Below, in pieces: positions 52,026 to 60,472 of a DNA stretch of 64,000 bases (its first letter is position 1; the number at the start of each line of letters is the position of its first letter). Below the pieces are notes generated by a model. The model ran no database searches and was not told where the DNA came from. It was given only the letters and a program-made list of their open reading frames with translations. The stretch is taken from the NCBI RefSeq assembly GCF_050586465.1, contig NZ_JBOCEG010000004.1, forward strand, positions 1 through 64,000. The letters are read 5' to 3'. Source of the stretch: CAJXYS01 sp913063035. GTDB lineage: Bacteria; Pseudomonadota; Alphaproteobacteria; Rhodobacterales; Rhodobacteraceae. The translations under genes and the position numbers were made by a program.

Positions 52026-52762
52026 GCGCGCTCGCCGGGAAACGCTATTGGCTCGTCGGCGCGAGCGAGGGGCTGGGCCGCGCCCTGGCCGAACGGCTCG
52101 CCGCCGACGGGGCGGAGCTGATCCTGTCGGCCCGCAACGCCGAGAGGCTGGCGGCCCTGGCCGCGGAGCTGCCCGGCACCGCGCGCGTGGTGCCGCTCGA
52201 CGTCACCGACAGCGACGCGGTCGCCGCGGCCGTGGCGGAGACGGGCGAGATCGACGGGATCGTCTGGCTGGCCGGCGCCTACTGGCCGATGAAAACCGCC
52301 GACTGGGATCCGGACAAGGTCGAGACGATGTTCGACGTGAACCTGACCGGCGCGGCCCGGGTGCTGGGGCGCGTGGTGCCCGGCTTCGCCGCCCGGGACC
52401 GGGGCCACGTGGTGATCGTCGGGTCGCTCTCGGGGTTCCGCGGGTTGCCCGGCGCCATCGGCTACGGGGCCTCCAAGGCCGGGCTGATGCACCTGGCCGA
52501 GAACATCCGCGCCGATCTCAACCGCAGCAACGTCAAGGTCAGCCTCGTCAATCCCGGCTTCATCCGCACGCGGCTGACCGACAAGAACGATTTCGAGATG
52601 CCCTTCATCATGGATCCCGAACCGGCCGCGGACCACGTTGTCGCCGCGATGAGGGCGACGCGGTTCCAGACGAATTTCCCCCGCGTCTTTTCCTGGATCT
52701 TCCGGGCCAGCCAGTTCCTGCCGGCGCCGCTCTATTTCCGGCTGTTCGGCGCGAAACGCTGA
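52022..52762 (+). CDS. Short-chain dehydrogenase/reductase
   Basis: The 246-residue enzyme has the SDR cofactor motif as WLVGASEGLGRALAERLA, VLDVTDS-type VPLDVTDSDAV, and the active site with Ser in IVGSLSGFRGLPG and YGASKAGL (Tyr/Lys). It is the last gene of the sigma-E operon, starting at TTG overlapping the DUF3833 stop by four bases. The oxidised substrate is unknown; lipid or carbonyl detoxification fits the context. Confidence 0.92.
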   Translation: MSALAGKRYWLVGASEGLGRALAERLAADGAELILSARNAERLAALAAELPGTARVVPLDVTDSDAVAAAVAETGEIDGIVWLAGAYWPMKTADWDPDKVETMFDVNLTGAARVLGRVVPGFAARDRGHVVIVGSLSGFRGLPGAIGYGASKAGLMHLAENIRADLNRSNVKVSLVNPGFIRTRLTDKNDFEMPFIMDPEPAADHVVAAMRATRFQTNFPRVFSWIFRASQFLPAPLYFRLFGAKR

Positions 52763-52839
52763 TCACGGGCCCTTGTGGCCGGCGGCGCTTGGCCCCAGAA
52801 TGCAGGCAAAACCGCCCCCATGCGGCAGGAGGACCAGCC

Positions 52840-53241
52840 ATGATCGAAGCGCTTGAAATCAGTCCCGAAAAGGTCGCCCGCGTCATCGTGCGCGCGCGCG
52901 AACTCGACGCCAAGGTCGGCCGTTGGGATTCGCCCGGCGACGATGCCGATGCCGACTCGATCCTCGAGAACCGCCCGAGCGACGCGACCGAGGACGAACT
53001 GCGCCAGTACATCGCCGATCTCAACGACGACGAGAAGGCGAGCCTCGTGGCGGTGATGTGGATCGGCCGCGAGACCTACGAACCGGAAGATCTCGCCGAG
53101 GCGATCCAGACCGCCAAGGTCGAGGCCACCGGCCCGACCGAATCCTACCTCATGGGCGTCCCGCTCTTGTCGGATTACCTCGAGGACGGGCTCGACCGGC
53201 TCGGCATCTCCGTCGAGGAGGCGGAGGAGGGGATCCTCTGA
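52840..53241 (+). CDS. DUF3775 family protein
   Basis: The 133-residue acidic protein matches DUF3775: ISPEKVARVIVRARELDAKV, ADLNDDEKASLVAVMWIGRE, DLAEAIQTAKVEATGPTESY and LMGVPLLSDYLEDGLDRLG. The function is unknown. GCAGGAGGA lies just upstream of ATG 52840. It is 77 bases after the sigma-E operon and may be read through from it, since no terminator is visible in between. Confidence 0.9.
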   Translation: MIEALEISPEKVARVIVRARELDAKVGRWDSPGDDADADSILENRPSDATEDELRQYIADLNDDEKASLVAVMWIGRETYEPEDLAEAIQTAKVEATGPTESYLMGVPLLSDYLEDGLDRLGISVEEAEEGIL

Positions 53242-53250
53242 TCCCCGCCC

Positions 53251-53301
53251 TCCAGGTGGTCCAAATATCCCCGCCGGAGGCATGATCCGCCGCGAAGCGG
53301 C
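53251..53301 (-). repeat. Dispersed intergenic GGATATTT repeat, copy 5 (reverse orientation)
   Basis: Read on the minus strand: a GCCGC-TTC-GCGGC hairpin, then GGATCATGCCTCCGGCGGGG followed by ATATTTGGACCACCTGGA. It is the longest well-preserved copy and closely matches copy 3. It lies between converging genes and could help end transcription from either side. Confidence 0.6.
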
Positions 53302-53307
53302 CGGCGC

Positions 53308-54459
53308 TCAGCCGGCCAGGTGATCCACCACCTCGAGATGCTGGGCGAGCCGGCCCACCATCTTCATCCAGCGCGCCACCAGCTCGGGGTCGCTCGGCAC
53401 CGCCGAGACGCCGGGCGCGATCTCGCCGGCCAGGACGGCCTCGACCGCCAGCGAGACCGGGATCGAGACGAGCCGCGCCATGGCATTGCCACTCTCGTCG
53501 CCCCAGGCATCCATCGCGTAGGTCTTGTGGTAGACGGCCACGCCGTCGCGCGCCGCCTTCAGCGTGACGAAGAGCACCACCCGGTCGGGCTCTCCCTCCT
53601 CGTAGGCGTTCTCTGCCCAGAAGCGGTCCGACATCTCCTTCAGCCGTGCCTCGGCCTCCGGTCCGTCCTCCATCGCCTCGATCTCGCGGAAGACGTCCGC
53701 CCAGGCATTCGACCAGCCGCCGAGCCGAAGCGTGCCGCGGACGAACTGTTCGACGGTCCAGTCCGCGCCGAAACCGTAGTCCTTCATGAAGGGAAGCGAG
53801 TCGCGGTTGGGGTAGACCTCGAAGGTCTCGGGCTCCGGCAGCGGCGCGGTGAAGCTGGATAGCGCGTCCCAGGGACGGTCCACGTTCAGCTCCGCGCCCC
53901 CGGCGATGGAGCGCGACGGGGACTTGAGCGCCTTCAGCACGCCGAGCGGCGACCAGCTGAACTTGTAGCGGAACGGGTTCGGATGCTTCGGGATGCCGCC
54001 GCAATAGGAGGTGAAGGAGACGCTGTTGGCCGGGTCAAAGGCATCGCTCGCCTTGTAGTCGGCGACCAGCCAGTGCGCCATGGCGTGGTCGATCCCGGGG
54101 TCGAGCCCGACCTCGTTGACCAGGCAGAGCCCGGCGGCGCGCGCCCTGTCGTCGAGCGCGCGCATCTCCGGCGCGATATAGCTCGACGAGATGAAATGCG
54201 CGCCCGTCTCGAGGCAGAGCTCCGCCAGCGGCACGTGCCAGTCGGCCGGCAGCATCGAGACGACCACGTCGCCGGCCGAGAGCTGTGCGGCGAGCGCGTC
54301 CCTGGAGAAGGCCTCGATCCGGTCGGTCAGGTCGCCCACGGCCTCGCGCGCCTTTTCCGGCGTCCGGTTCCAGACCGTCACGTCCCGGCCCGTCTCGATC
54401 AGGCGGCGCAGCCCCGGCACCGCCGACAGTCCCGTCCCGCACCAGTGAATCCTTGCCAT
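53308..54459 (-). CDS. Saccharopine dehydrogenase-family protein (LYS9-like)
   Basis: The 383-residue protein has an N-terminal Rossmann domain (HWCGTGLSAVPGLRRLIETG) and the saccharopine reductase substrate region (VNEVGLDPGIDHAMAHWLVA, FTSYCGGIPKHPNPFRYKFS). That GLDPGIDHMLA-like motif is the hallmark of glutamate-forming saccharopine reductases. AAGGAGG precedes the ATG. It is third of three minus-strand genes spaced 12 bases apart, after a lysine-forming-type saccharopine dehydrogenase, so both halves of a saccharopine pathway are together. Confidence 0.88.
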   Translation of the reverse strand: MARIHWCGTGLSAVPGLRRLIETGRDVTVWNRTPEKAREAVGDLTDRIEAFSRDALAAQLSAGDVVVSMLPADWHVPLAELCLETGAHFISSSYIAPEMRALDDRARAAGLCLVNEVGLDPGIDHAMAHWLVADYKASDAFDPANSVSFTSYCGGIPKHPNPFRYKFSWSPLGVLKALKSPSRSIAGGAELNVDRPWDALSSFTAPLPEPETFEVYPNRDSLPFMKDYGFGADWTVEQFVRGTLRLGGWSNAWADVFREIEAMEDGPEAEARLKEMSDRFWAENAYEEGEPDRVVLFVTLKAARDGVAVYHKTYAMDAWGDESGNAMARLVSIPVSLAVEAVLAGEIAPGVSAVPSDPELVARWMKMVGRLAQHLEVVDHLAG

Positions 54460-54471
54460 GCCGGCCTCCTT

Positions 54472-55545
54472 TCAGATGTCTCTGCTGTGTTCGTCGAATG
54501 CCGCCTTCGCGCGGCCCCAGACGCCGGCCCCGATCCTGTCGAGGCGTTCGAGCGAGGGCAAGAGCTGCGCCGCGTAGTCCTCGGACGACTCGACCGGCAG
54601 CAGCGAGGGCAGGTTGTCGATGGCCGTCACGTCGAGCGGCGGCGGGCCGGCGGTGACGCGGATCACCGGGTCGTCGAAGCTGGTCGCGTGGTCGTAGACC
54701 GGCACCGGGTTGTAGGCGCTGCCCGGGTCGCAGGAGACATCCGCGATCACCGTCAGCCTGCGGGGCGCGGTGATGGCCTCCCGTGGCACGAAGACCGGCA
54801 CGCCGGGCCGGGCCAGGATGCAATTGACGAAAATCTCGTGGTCCAGGATCTCGGGGAAGGGGCCGCCATGGGCCGTCTCCGCCATGTCCCAGCGCGTCAC
54901 CGAAAGCCCGAGCGCCCCGGCCAGGTCGCCGGCGCCGGTGCCCACCCGCCCCAGGGCGCCGATCACGATGACCCGGGGTGCCTCGGCGCCGTTGGAAAGG
55001 CCCGCGACCAGGTCGCCGCGCAGGTCGTCCAGAAGGGAATCGCGACCGTCGTAGACGCCGATCCGGGCAGGTCCCTGCAGCGTGCCGGCCTGCTGCGCGG
55101 CCCAGACCTTCAGCCCGACCGCCGCCCCGGCATAGCCCGCCCAGTAGCCGAAGGCGGCGACGCGCCGCCCGGCCCCGTCGACGAGGTATTCCAGGTCGTA
55201 GAGCGTGCCGCCCCCGGCCCTGAACCGCGCCAGCAGGCGCGGCCCGTCCGGCTGGCCCTTGTAGGCATGCCCGAACATGACGTGACGATGGCGCAGCGGC
55301 GTGCCGTCATCGGGCAGTTCCTTGAGGCCGAACACGATGGCGTCGCCCGGCGCGTCGGGCCAGCTGCCCTCGGGCGCGATCTCGCAGCCCGCGTCGTGAT
55401 AGCCGGCGAGCCCGATCGCCCGCGTGCCGGAGCGTTCCACCGTGACGCGGAATCTGCGGGCGATCAGCGCCCGCGCGCCCGCGGGGGTCAGCCCGACCCG
55501 CTGTTCGCTCGGGCGGCTTTCGGCCCGGACCCAGAGATGTGTCAT
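54472..55545 (-). CDS. Saccharopine dehydrogenase, lysine-forming type (LYS1-like)
   Basis: The 357-residue enzyme resembles NAD-dependent saccharopine dehydrogenase and alanine dehydrogenase relatives: LWVRAESRPSEQRVGLTPAG, VMFGHAYKGQPDGPRLLARF, LYDLEYLVDGAGRRVAAFGY, the Rossmann motif VIVIGALGRVGTGAGDLA and ADVSCDPGSAYNPVPVYDHA. It should interconvert saccharopine with lysine plus 2-oxoglutarate. The start has GAGGGAGAG upstream. It is the middle gene of the three-gene run, next to its partner. Confidence 0.9.
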   Translation of the reverse strand: MTHLWVRAESRPSEQRVGLTPAGARALIARRFRVTVERSGTRAIGLAGYHDAGCEIAPEGSWPDAPGDAIVFGLKELPDDGTPLRHRHVMFGHAYKGQPDGPRLLARFRAGGGTLYDLEYLVDGAGRRVAAFGYWAGYAGAAVGLKVWAAQQAGTLQGPARIGVYDGRDSLLDDLRGDLVAGLSNGAEAPRVIVIGALGRVGTGAGDLAGALGLSVTRWDMAETAHGGPFPEILDHEIFVNCILARPGVPVFVPREAITAPRRLTVIADVSCDPGSAYNPVPVYDHATSFDDPVIRVTAGPPPLDVTAIDNLPSLLPVESSEDYAAQLLPSLERLDRIGAGVWGRAKAAFDEHSRDI

Positions 55546-55557
55546 CGGCTCTCTCCC

Positions 55558-56211
55558 TCAGAAATGGGTGCGCGCATGGGCGCGGTCCGGCGGGTCCAGA
55601 TGCGGGGTCGCGTTGAACCCGGCCAGGAAGGTGCCGTGATCCGTCACGTGCACGCGGTGGATGGAGCTGTTCAGGATCGGCAGCAGCAAATGGGCGAGCC
55701 GCCGCGGGTCGAGCCCGAGCAGGCTGCGCACCATCATCCCGATCACGCCGCCCGAGGTCACGCAGAGCACCCGCCGACCGGGCGTCGCGGCCTCGTGAAG
55801 CACGTCGGTGACCCGCAGCTCGAACTCGGAAAAGGTCTCGTTGCCCATGATCTCGGCGCGGTGCCAGGCCTCCATGACCTGGGGGGCGTGGGCGGCGAAC
55901 TCCTCGGGCCCCGGCATCGGCACCCCGCGCGTCTCCTGGAGCGCGCGGCCGAGGTTGAAATAGTCCATCTCGTTGAGCCGGTCGTCGATGGCGGCCTGCG
56001 GGCCCAGCCCGTCGCCCATCGCGGACAGCGTCTCGCGGTGCCGGCGCAGGCTGCCGGTCAGAACCGCGTCGAATCGCGGCTCCGTTTCCCGCAGCCAGTC
56101 CCCGAGCCACGCAGCCTGCTCGGCGCCGAGCGCCGACAGCCTGTCATAGCTTTCCTCGTCCTGTGCCGCGGAATTCGCCTGCCCGTGCCGGATCAGGATG
56201 ATCTCGCCCAT
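55558..56211 (-). CDS. Histidine phosphatase (phosphoglycerate mutase-like) family protein
   Basis: The 217-residue protein has the RHG motif (IILIRHGQANSAAQDEESYD), LTGSLRRHRETLSAM carrying the second arginine and histidine, and VTSGGVIGMM where the second catalytic histidine is usually found in VSHGG or VTHGG. Here the histidine is replaced by serine, so phosphatase activity may be weak or altered. ATG 56211 has GGAGG five bases upstream; in-frame GTG 56217 is less likely. It leads the saccharopine run. Confidence 0.88.
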   Translation of the reverse strand: MGEIILIRHGQANSAAQDEESYDRLSALGAEQAAWLGDWLRETEPRFDAVLTGSLRRHRETLSAMGDGLGPQAAIDDRLNEMDYFNLGRALQETRGVPMPGPEEFAAHAPQVMEAWHRAEIMGNETFSEFELRVTDVLHEAATPGRRVLCVTSGGVIGMMVRSLLGLDPRRLAHLLLPILNSSIHRVHVTDHGTFLAGFNATPHLDPPDRAHARTHF

Positions 56212-56391
56212 GCCCACCTCCTTGCGCCTTCCTTACCCAGCCCCGCGGGCGGAGGAAAGGCCGTCCCGGCGATCTGGCGCAAACGGGCTTCATCCGGTCG
56301 GCATCCGCATTTTGGAGCGGGTCCGGATATGATCTAAGCTGGGGCCTGAGAACGAAGTCCGGAAGCGTCCGGACCGAGAAGGAGCCGCGCG

Positions 56392-59166
56392 ATGACCGAC
56401 AGGATCACCTTCACGCTCGACGGTCGAGAGGTCACCGCCGCAGAGGGCGAAACCATCTGGGAGGTGGCCAAGCGCGAAGGCACGCGCATCCCGCATCTCT
56501 GCCACAAGGATGCGCCGGGCTACCGCGCCGACGGCAATTGCCGCGCCTGCATGGTCGAGATCGAGGGCGAGCGGGTGCTGGCGGCGTCCTGCATTCGCCA
56601 GCCCGCCGAGGGCATGGTCGTCACCACCGGCAGCGACCGCGCCGAGAAGAGCCGCAAGCTGGTGATGGAGCTTCTGCTCGCCGATCAGCCGCCGCGCGAG
56701 GAGGCGCATGACCGGTCGTCCCATCTCTGGGAGATGGCCGCCCTGCAGGGCGTGGCCGAGAGCCGTTTCCCGGCGCTGGAGCCCGACCGCGTGCCGCTGC
56801 TCGACGACAGCCACGTGGCGATGCGCGTCAACCTCGATGCCTGCATCCAGTGCAATCTCTGTGTCCGTGCCTGCCGCGAGGTCCAGGTCAACGACGTGAT
56901 CGGCATGGCCGGCCGCGGGCACGACAGTTTCCCGGTTTTCGATTTCGACGATCCCATGGGCGAGTCGACCTGCGTGGCCTGCGGGGAATGTGTCCAGGCC
57001 TGTCCCACCGGCGCGCTGATGGAGGCCACGGTCCTCGACGCGGAGCAGCTCGGCGACAGCGCCGACTACGACGAGGAGGTTCAGTCGGTCTGCCCCTTCT
57101 GCGGGGTGGGCTGCCAGGTGTCGATGAAGGTCAAGGACGGCCGCATCAAGTATGTCGACGGCGTCGACGGCCCGGCCAACGAGAACCGGCTCTGCGTGAA
57201 GGGCCGGTTCGGCTTCGACTACATCCATCACCCGCACCGCCTGACCCGGCCGCTGATCCGGCGCGCCGACGCGCCGCCCAAGGGCCTGAACGTGGACCCG
57301 GCCGACTGGTCCGCCCATTTCCGCGAGGCCAGCTGGGACGAGGCGCTGGAGGCCGCCGCCGGCGGGCTGGCGCGGCTGCGCGCCGCCCATGGCGGATCGG
57401 CGGTGGCCGGCTTCGGCAGTGCCAAGTGCACCAATGAAGAGGCGTATCTGTTCCAGAAGCTGATCCGCCAGGGCTTCGGTCACAACAACGTCGATCACTG
57501 CACGCGGCTCTGCCACGCCTCGTCGGTCGCGGCGCTGATGGAAAACGTCGGCTCCGGCGCGGTCACGGCGACCTTCAACGAGATAGAGAACGCCGACGTG
57601 GCGATCGTGATCGGGGCCAACCCGATCGAGAACCACCCCGTCGCGGCGACCTATTTCAAGCAGTTCGCCAAGCGCGGCGGCAAGCTGATCGTCATGGACC
57701 CGCGGGGCGTCGGGCTGGGCCGCTTCGCCACGCACCGGGTGCAGTTCAAGCCGGGCACGGACGTGGCGATGCTGAACGCGATCATGCATGTGATCGTCGA
57801 AGAGGGACTCTACGACCAGCAATATATCGAGGCCTTTACCGAGAACTGGGAGGCCGAGAAGGCTCATCTGCAGGACTTCGCCCCCGAGAAGATGGCCGAG
57901 CTCTGCGGTGTCCCGGCCGAGACGCTGCGCCAGGTGGCGCGCGATTTCGCCACGGCCCGGGCGGGCATGATTTTCTGGGGCATGGGAATCTCCCAGCACA
58001 TCCACGGCACGGACAATTCCCGCTGCCTGATCGCGCTGGCGCTGATGACGGGGCATGTCGGTCGCCCCGGCACCGGGCTTCACCCGCTGCGCGGGCAGAA
58101 CAACGTTCAGGGCGCCTCGGATGCCGGGCTGATCCCGATGGTGCTGCCCGACTACCAGAAAGTCAGCGACGCCGCCGCGCGCGACACCTTCCGCAGCCTC
58201 TGGGGCAGTGAGATCGACCCGAACCCGGGGCTGACGGTCGTCGAGATCATGGACGCGGTTCATGACGACCGGATCCGCGGCATGTATGTCCTCGGGGAAA
58301 ACCCGGCCATGTCGGACCCGGATGTCGATCACGCCCGCGCGGCGCTGGCCCGGCTCGAGCATCTGGTGGTGCAGGACATCTTCCTGACCGAGACCGCCAA
58401 TTTCGCCGACGTGATCCTGCCGGCCTCGGCATTTGCCGAGAAGACCGGCACCGTCACCAACACGAACCGGCAGGTCCAGATGGGCCGGCCCGCGGTCGCG
58501 CCCCCGGGCGCGGCGCGCGAGGACTGGCGCATCACCGTGGACCTGGCCCGGCGGCTGGGGCTCGACTGGGACTACGAGCATCCCTCGGAGGTCTTCGCCG
58601 AGATGAAGCAGGTCATGCCGTCGCTCGACAACATCACCTGGGACCGGCTTTCGCGCGAGAACGCGGTCACCTATCCGAGCCTCTCGCCCGAGGATCCGGG
58701 CCAGGCGATCGTCTTCGGCGACGGGTTCCCCCGGGCCGAGGGGCGGGCGCGCTTCGCGCCGGCGGCGGTCGTGGCGCCCGACGAGGTGCCGGATGCCGAG
58801 TTCCCGATGATCCTGACCACCGGCCGTCAGCTGGAGCATTGGCACACGGGGTCGATGACCCGGCGGGCGCGCGTGCTCGACGCGGTCGAGCCCGAGGCCA
58901 ACTGTTCCATGCATCCCGCGACCCTGCGCAAGATCGGGGTGGAGCCGGGGGGGATGGTGCGCTTGACGACCCGCCGCGGATCGATCCGGCTGATGGCGCG
59001 GGCCGACCGCGCCGTCTCGCCCGAGATGGTCTTCGTGCCCTTCGCCTTCGTCGAGGCGGCCGCCAACGTGCTGACCAACCCGGCGCTCGATCCTTACGGC
59101 AAGATCCCGGAATTCAAGTTCGCCGCCGTGCGGGTCGAAAAGGCCGAGGAGATCGCGGCCGAGTGA
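56392..59166 (+). CDS. Formate dehydrogenase alpha subunit (molybdenum bis-MGD enzyme)
   Basis: The 924-residue protein oxidises formate to CO2. It has an N-terminal 2Fe-2S domain (Cys37, 50, 53, 67), an HxxxxxH-type cluster site, two 4Fe-4S ferredoxin motifs (CIQCNLCVRACREVQ and CVACGECVQACPTG), the molybdopterin-domain cluster CPFCGVGCQVS and the molybdenum-ligand Cys in HCTRLCHASSVAAL. GMGISQHIHGTDN and LHPLRGQNNVQGAS complete the family pattern. It is cytoplasmic, with no Tat signal. Subunits fdsB, fdsG and fdsD and any accessory gene are absent on both sides. GAGAAGGAG precedes the ATG. Confidence 0.94.
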   Translation: MTDRITFTLDGREVTAAEGETIWEVAKREGTRIPHLCHKDAPGYRADGNCRACMVEIEGERVLAASCIRQPAEGMVVTTGSDRAEKSRKLVMELLLADQPPREEAHDRSSHLWEMAALQGVAESRFPALEPDRVPLLDDSHVAMRVNLDACIQCNLCVRACREVQVNDVIGMAGRGHDSFPVFDFDDPMGESTCVACGECVQACPTGALMEATVLDAEQLGDSADYDEEVQSVCPFCGVGCQVSMKVKDGRIKYVDGVDGPANENRLCVKGRFGFDYIHHPHRLTRPLIRRADAPPKGLNVDPADWSAHFREASWDEALEAAAGGLARLRAAHGGSAVAGFGSAKCTNEEAYLFQKLIRQGFGHNNVDHCTRLCHASSVAALMENVGSGAVTATFNEIENADVAIVIGANPIENHPVAATYFKQFAKRGGKLIVMDPRGVGLGRFATHRVQFKPGTDVAMLNAIMHVIVEEGLYDQQYIEAFTENWEAEKAHLQDFAPEKMAELCGVPAETLRQVARDFATARAGMIFWGMGISQHIHGTDNSRCLIALALMTGHVGRPGTGLHPLRGQNNVQGASDAGLIPMVLPDYQKVSDAAARDTFRSLWGSEIDPNPGLTVVEIMDAVHDDRIRGMYVLGENPAMSDPDVDHARAALARLEHLVVQDIFLTETANFADVILPASAFAEKTGTVTNTNRQVQMGRPAVAPPGAAREDWRITVDLARRLGLDWDYEHPSEVFAEMKQVMPSLDNITWDRLSRENAVTYPSLSPEDPGQAIVFGDGFPRAEGRARFAPAAVVAPDEVPDAEFPMILTTGRQLEHWHTGSMTRRARVLDAVEPEANCSMHPATLRKIGVEPGGMVRLTTRRGSIRLMARADRAVSPEMVFVPFAFVEAAANVLTNPALDPYGKIPEFKFAAVRVEKAEEIAAE

Positions 59167-59192
59167 CGGCGCGCGACGAGGATGGCAGGGTT

Positions 59193-59224
59193 GCCCGTCA
59201 ATTTATCATGATAAATTGACGGGC
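59193..59224. promoter_or_regulatory. Perfect 32-bp palindrome, candidate operator
   Basis: GCCCGTCAATTTATCA is followed immediately by its exact reverse complement, TGATAAATTGACGGGC. The AT-rich core (ATTTATCATGATAAAT) stands out in GC-rich DNA. It lies between fdh alpha and the M20 hydrolase, 48 bases before that gene's ATG. No T-run follows, so a terminator is unlikely. The symmetry suits a dimeric regulator such as a GntR or MarR type, which is not encoded nearby. Confidence 0.75.
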
Positions 59225-59272
59225 GATCCGCCGCCTGCCAGACTGCGGCGGACCCGCCAGAGGAGGCCGCCC

Positions 59273-60469
59273 ATGATCCCCGTCGATCCCCAGAGATTCC
59301 TGTCCGACCTGCACGCGCTCCGTGCCATTGGGGCCGAGGGCACCGGGGTCGTGCGCCCGGCCTATTCCGAGACCGACATCGCCGCGCGGGCGTGGCTGGC
59401 CGATCGCATGCGCGCGGCAGGCCTGGCGCCGCATTTCGACCCCGTCGGCAATCTTTTCGGGCTGCATCCCGACGGTGGCGGGCTGCTCCTGGGCTCGCAC
59501 AGCGATACCCAGCCCGAAGGCGGCTGGCTCGACGGGGCGCTCGGCGTGATCGGCGCGCTGGAGGTGGCGCGGGCCAGCCTGGAGTCGGGCGGACCGGCGA
59601 TATCGGTCGTCTCCTTCCAGGACGAGGAAGGCCGCTTCGGCGTGACCACCGGCAGTTCGATCTGGGCAGGGGTGCGACCGCTGGACGAGGTGGATGTCCT
59701 GACCGATGCCGGCGGGACGCGCTTTGCGGAGGCGCGCGGGCGCATGGCGGACATGGCCGATGATTTCCTCGACCCGGCCCGGTTCAGCGCCTTCCTCGAG
59801 ATGCATATCGAGCAGGGGCCGGTTCTGGACCAGGCGGCGGAGGCCATCGGCGTCGTCACCTCCATCGTCGGGATCCGCGACATGCGCATCACCTTCACCG
59901 GGCAGCAGAACCATGCCGGCACCACCCCGATGCATCTGCGCCGCGATGCCGTGCAGGGGCTGGCGGCCTTCGCCACGGCGCTGAACGCGCGCCTGGCCGG
60001 CGTGGTGGCCCCGGAAACCGTCTGGACCATCGGTCACGTCTCGGTGCATCCGAACGCCGCTTCCGTGGTGCCGGGGGCGGTCACCTTTTCCATGCAGTGG
60101 CGTGACGGGGATGCGGACCGGCTCGACCGGATGGAGGAGATCATCCGCGAGACCGCCCAGGAGACGGCCGCCGACCGGGGACTCGAGGTCGGCAGCGGGC
60201 CGATGCTGGGGCTTCCCCCGGTCGCGATGGATGCGGGCGTTCAGGAGGCCTTCGCCGGCGCCGCCGAGGCGGAGGTGCCCGGGCGCTGGCGGCGGATGCC
60301 ATCGGGGGCGCTGCACGATGCCGCAAGCGTGGCCCGGCTGATGCCGGCAGGGATGCTGTTCGTGCCCTCGATCGGCGGGATCAGTCACAGCTTCGACGAG
60401 GACACCGGCGAGGGTGACCTGGTCACGGGGCTCCGGGTCCTGGCCGGTGCGGCCGCCCGGCTCGGCTGA
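59273..60469 (+). CDS. M20-family hydantoinase/carbamoylase-type amidohydrolase
   Basis: The 398-residue zinc enzyme belongs to the M20 carbamoylase branch, which includes N-carbamoyl-L-amino acid hydrolase, beta-ureidopropionase and allantoate amidohydrolase. Metal-site motifs are LLLGSHSDTQPEGGWLDGAL, SFQDEEGRFG, FLEMHIEQGPVLD and the C-terminal GISHSFDEDTGEGDL. GALHDAASVARLMPAGMLFV is also typical. The exact amide is not decidable. AGGAGG precedes ATG 59273. The palindrome upstream suggests substrate-linked regulation. Confidence 0.92.
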   Translation: MIPVDPQRFLSDLHALRAIGAEGTGVVRPAYSETDIAARAWLADRMRAAGLAPHFDPVGNLFGLHPDGGGLLLGSHSDTQPEGGWLDGALGVIGALEVARASLESGGPAISVVSFQDEEGRFGVTTGSSIWAGVRPLDEVDVLTDAGGTRFAEARGRMADMADDFLDPARFSAFLEMHIEQGPVLDQAAEAIGVVTSIVGIRDMRITFTGQQNHAGTTPMHLRRDAVQGLAAFATALNARLAGVVAPETVWTIGHVSVHPNAASVVPGAVTFSMQWRDGDADRLDRMEEIIRETAQETAADRGLEVGSGPMLGLPPVAMDAGVQEAFAGAAEAEVPGRWRRMPSGALHDAASVARLMPAGMLFVPSIGGISHSFDEDTGEGDLVTGLRVLAGAAARLG

Positions 60470-60472
60470 GGG

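Noticed and set aside
56357..56374. GTCCGG-AAGCGT-CCGGAC inverted repeat upstream of the formate dehydrogenase gene
   Set aside because: The 6-base arms are all G/C plus one T/A and such repeats are common by chance in this GC-rich DNA; no supporting promoter element was seen.
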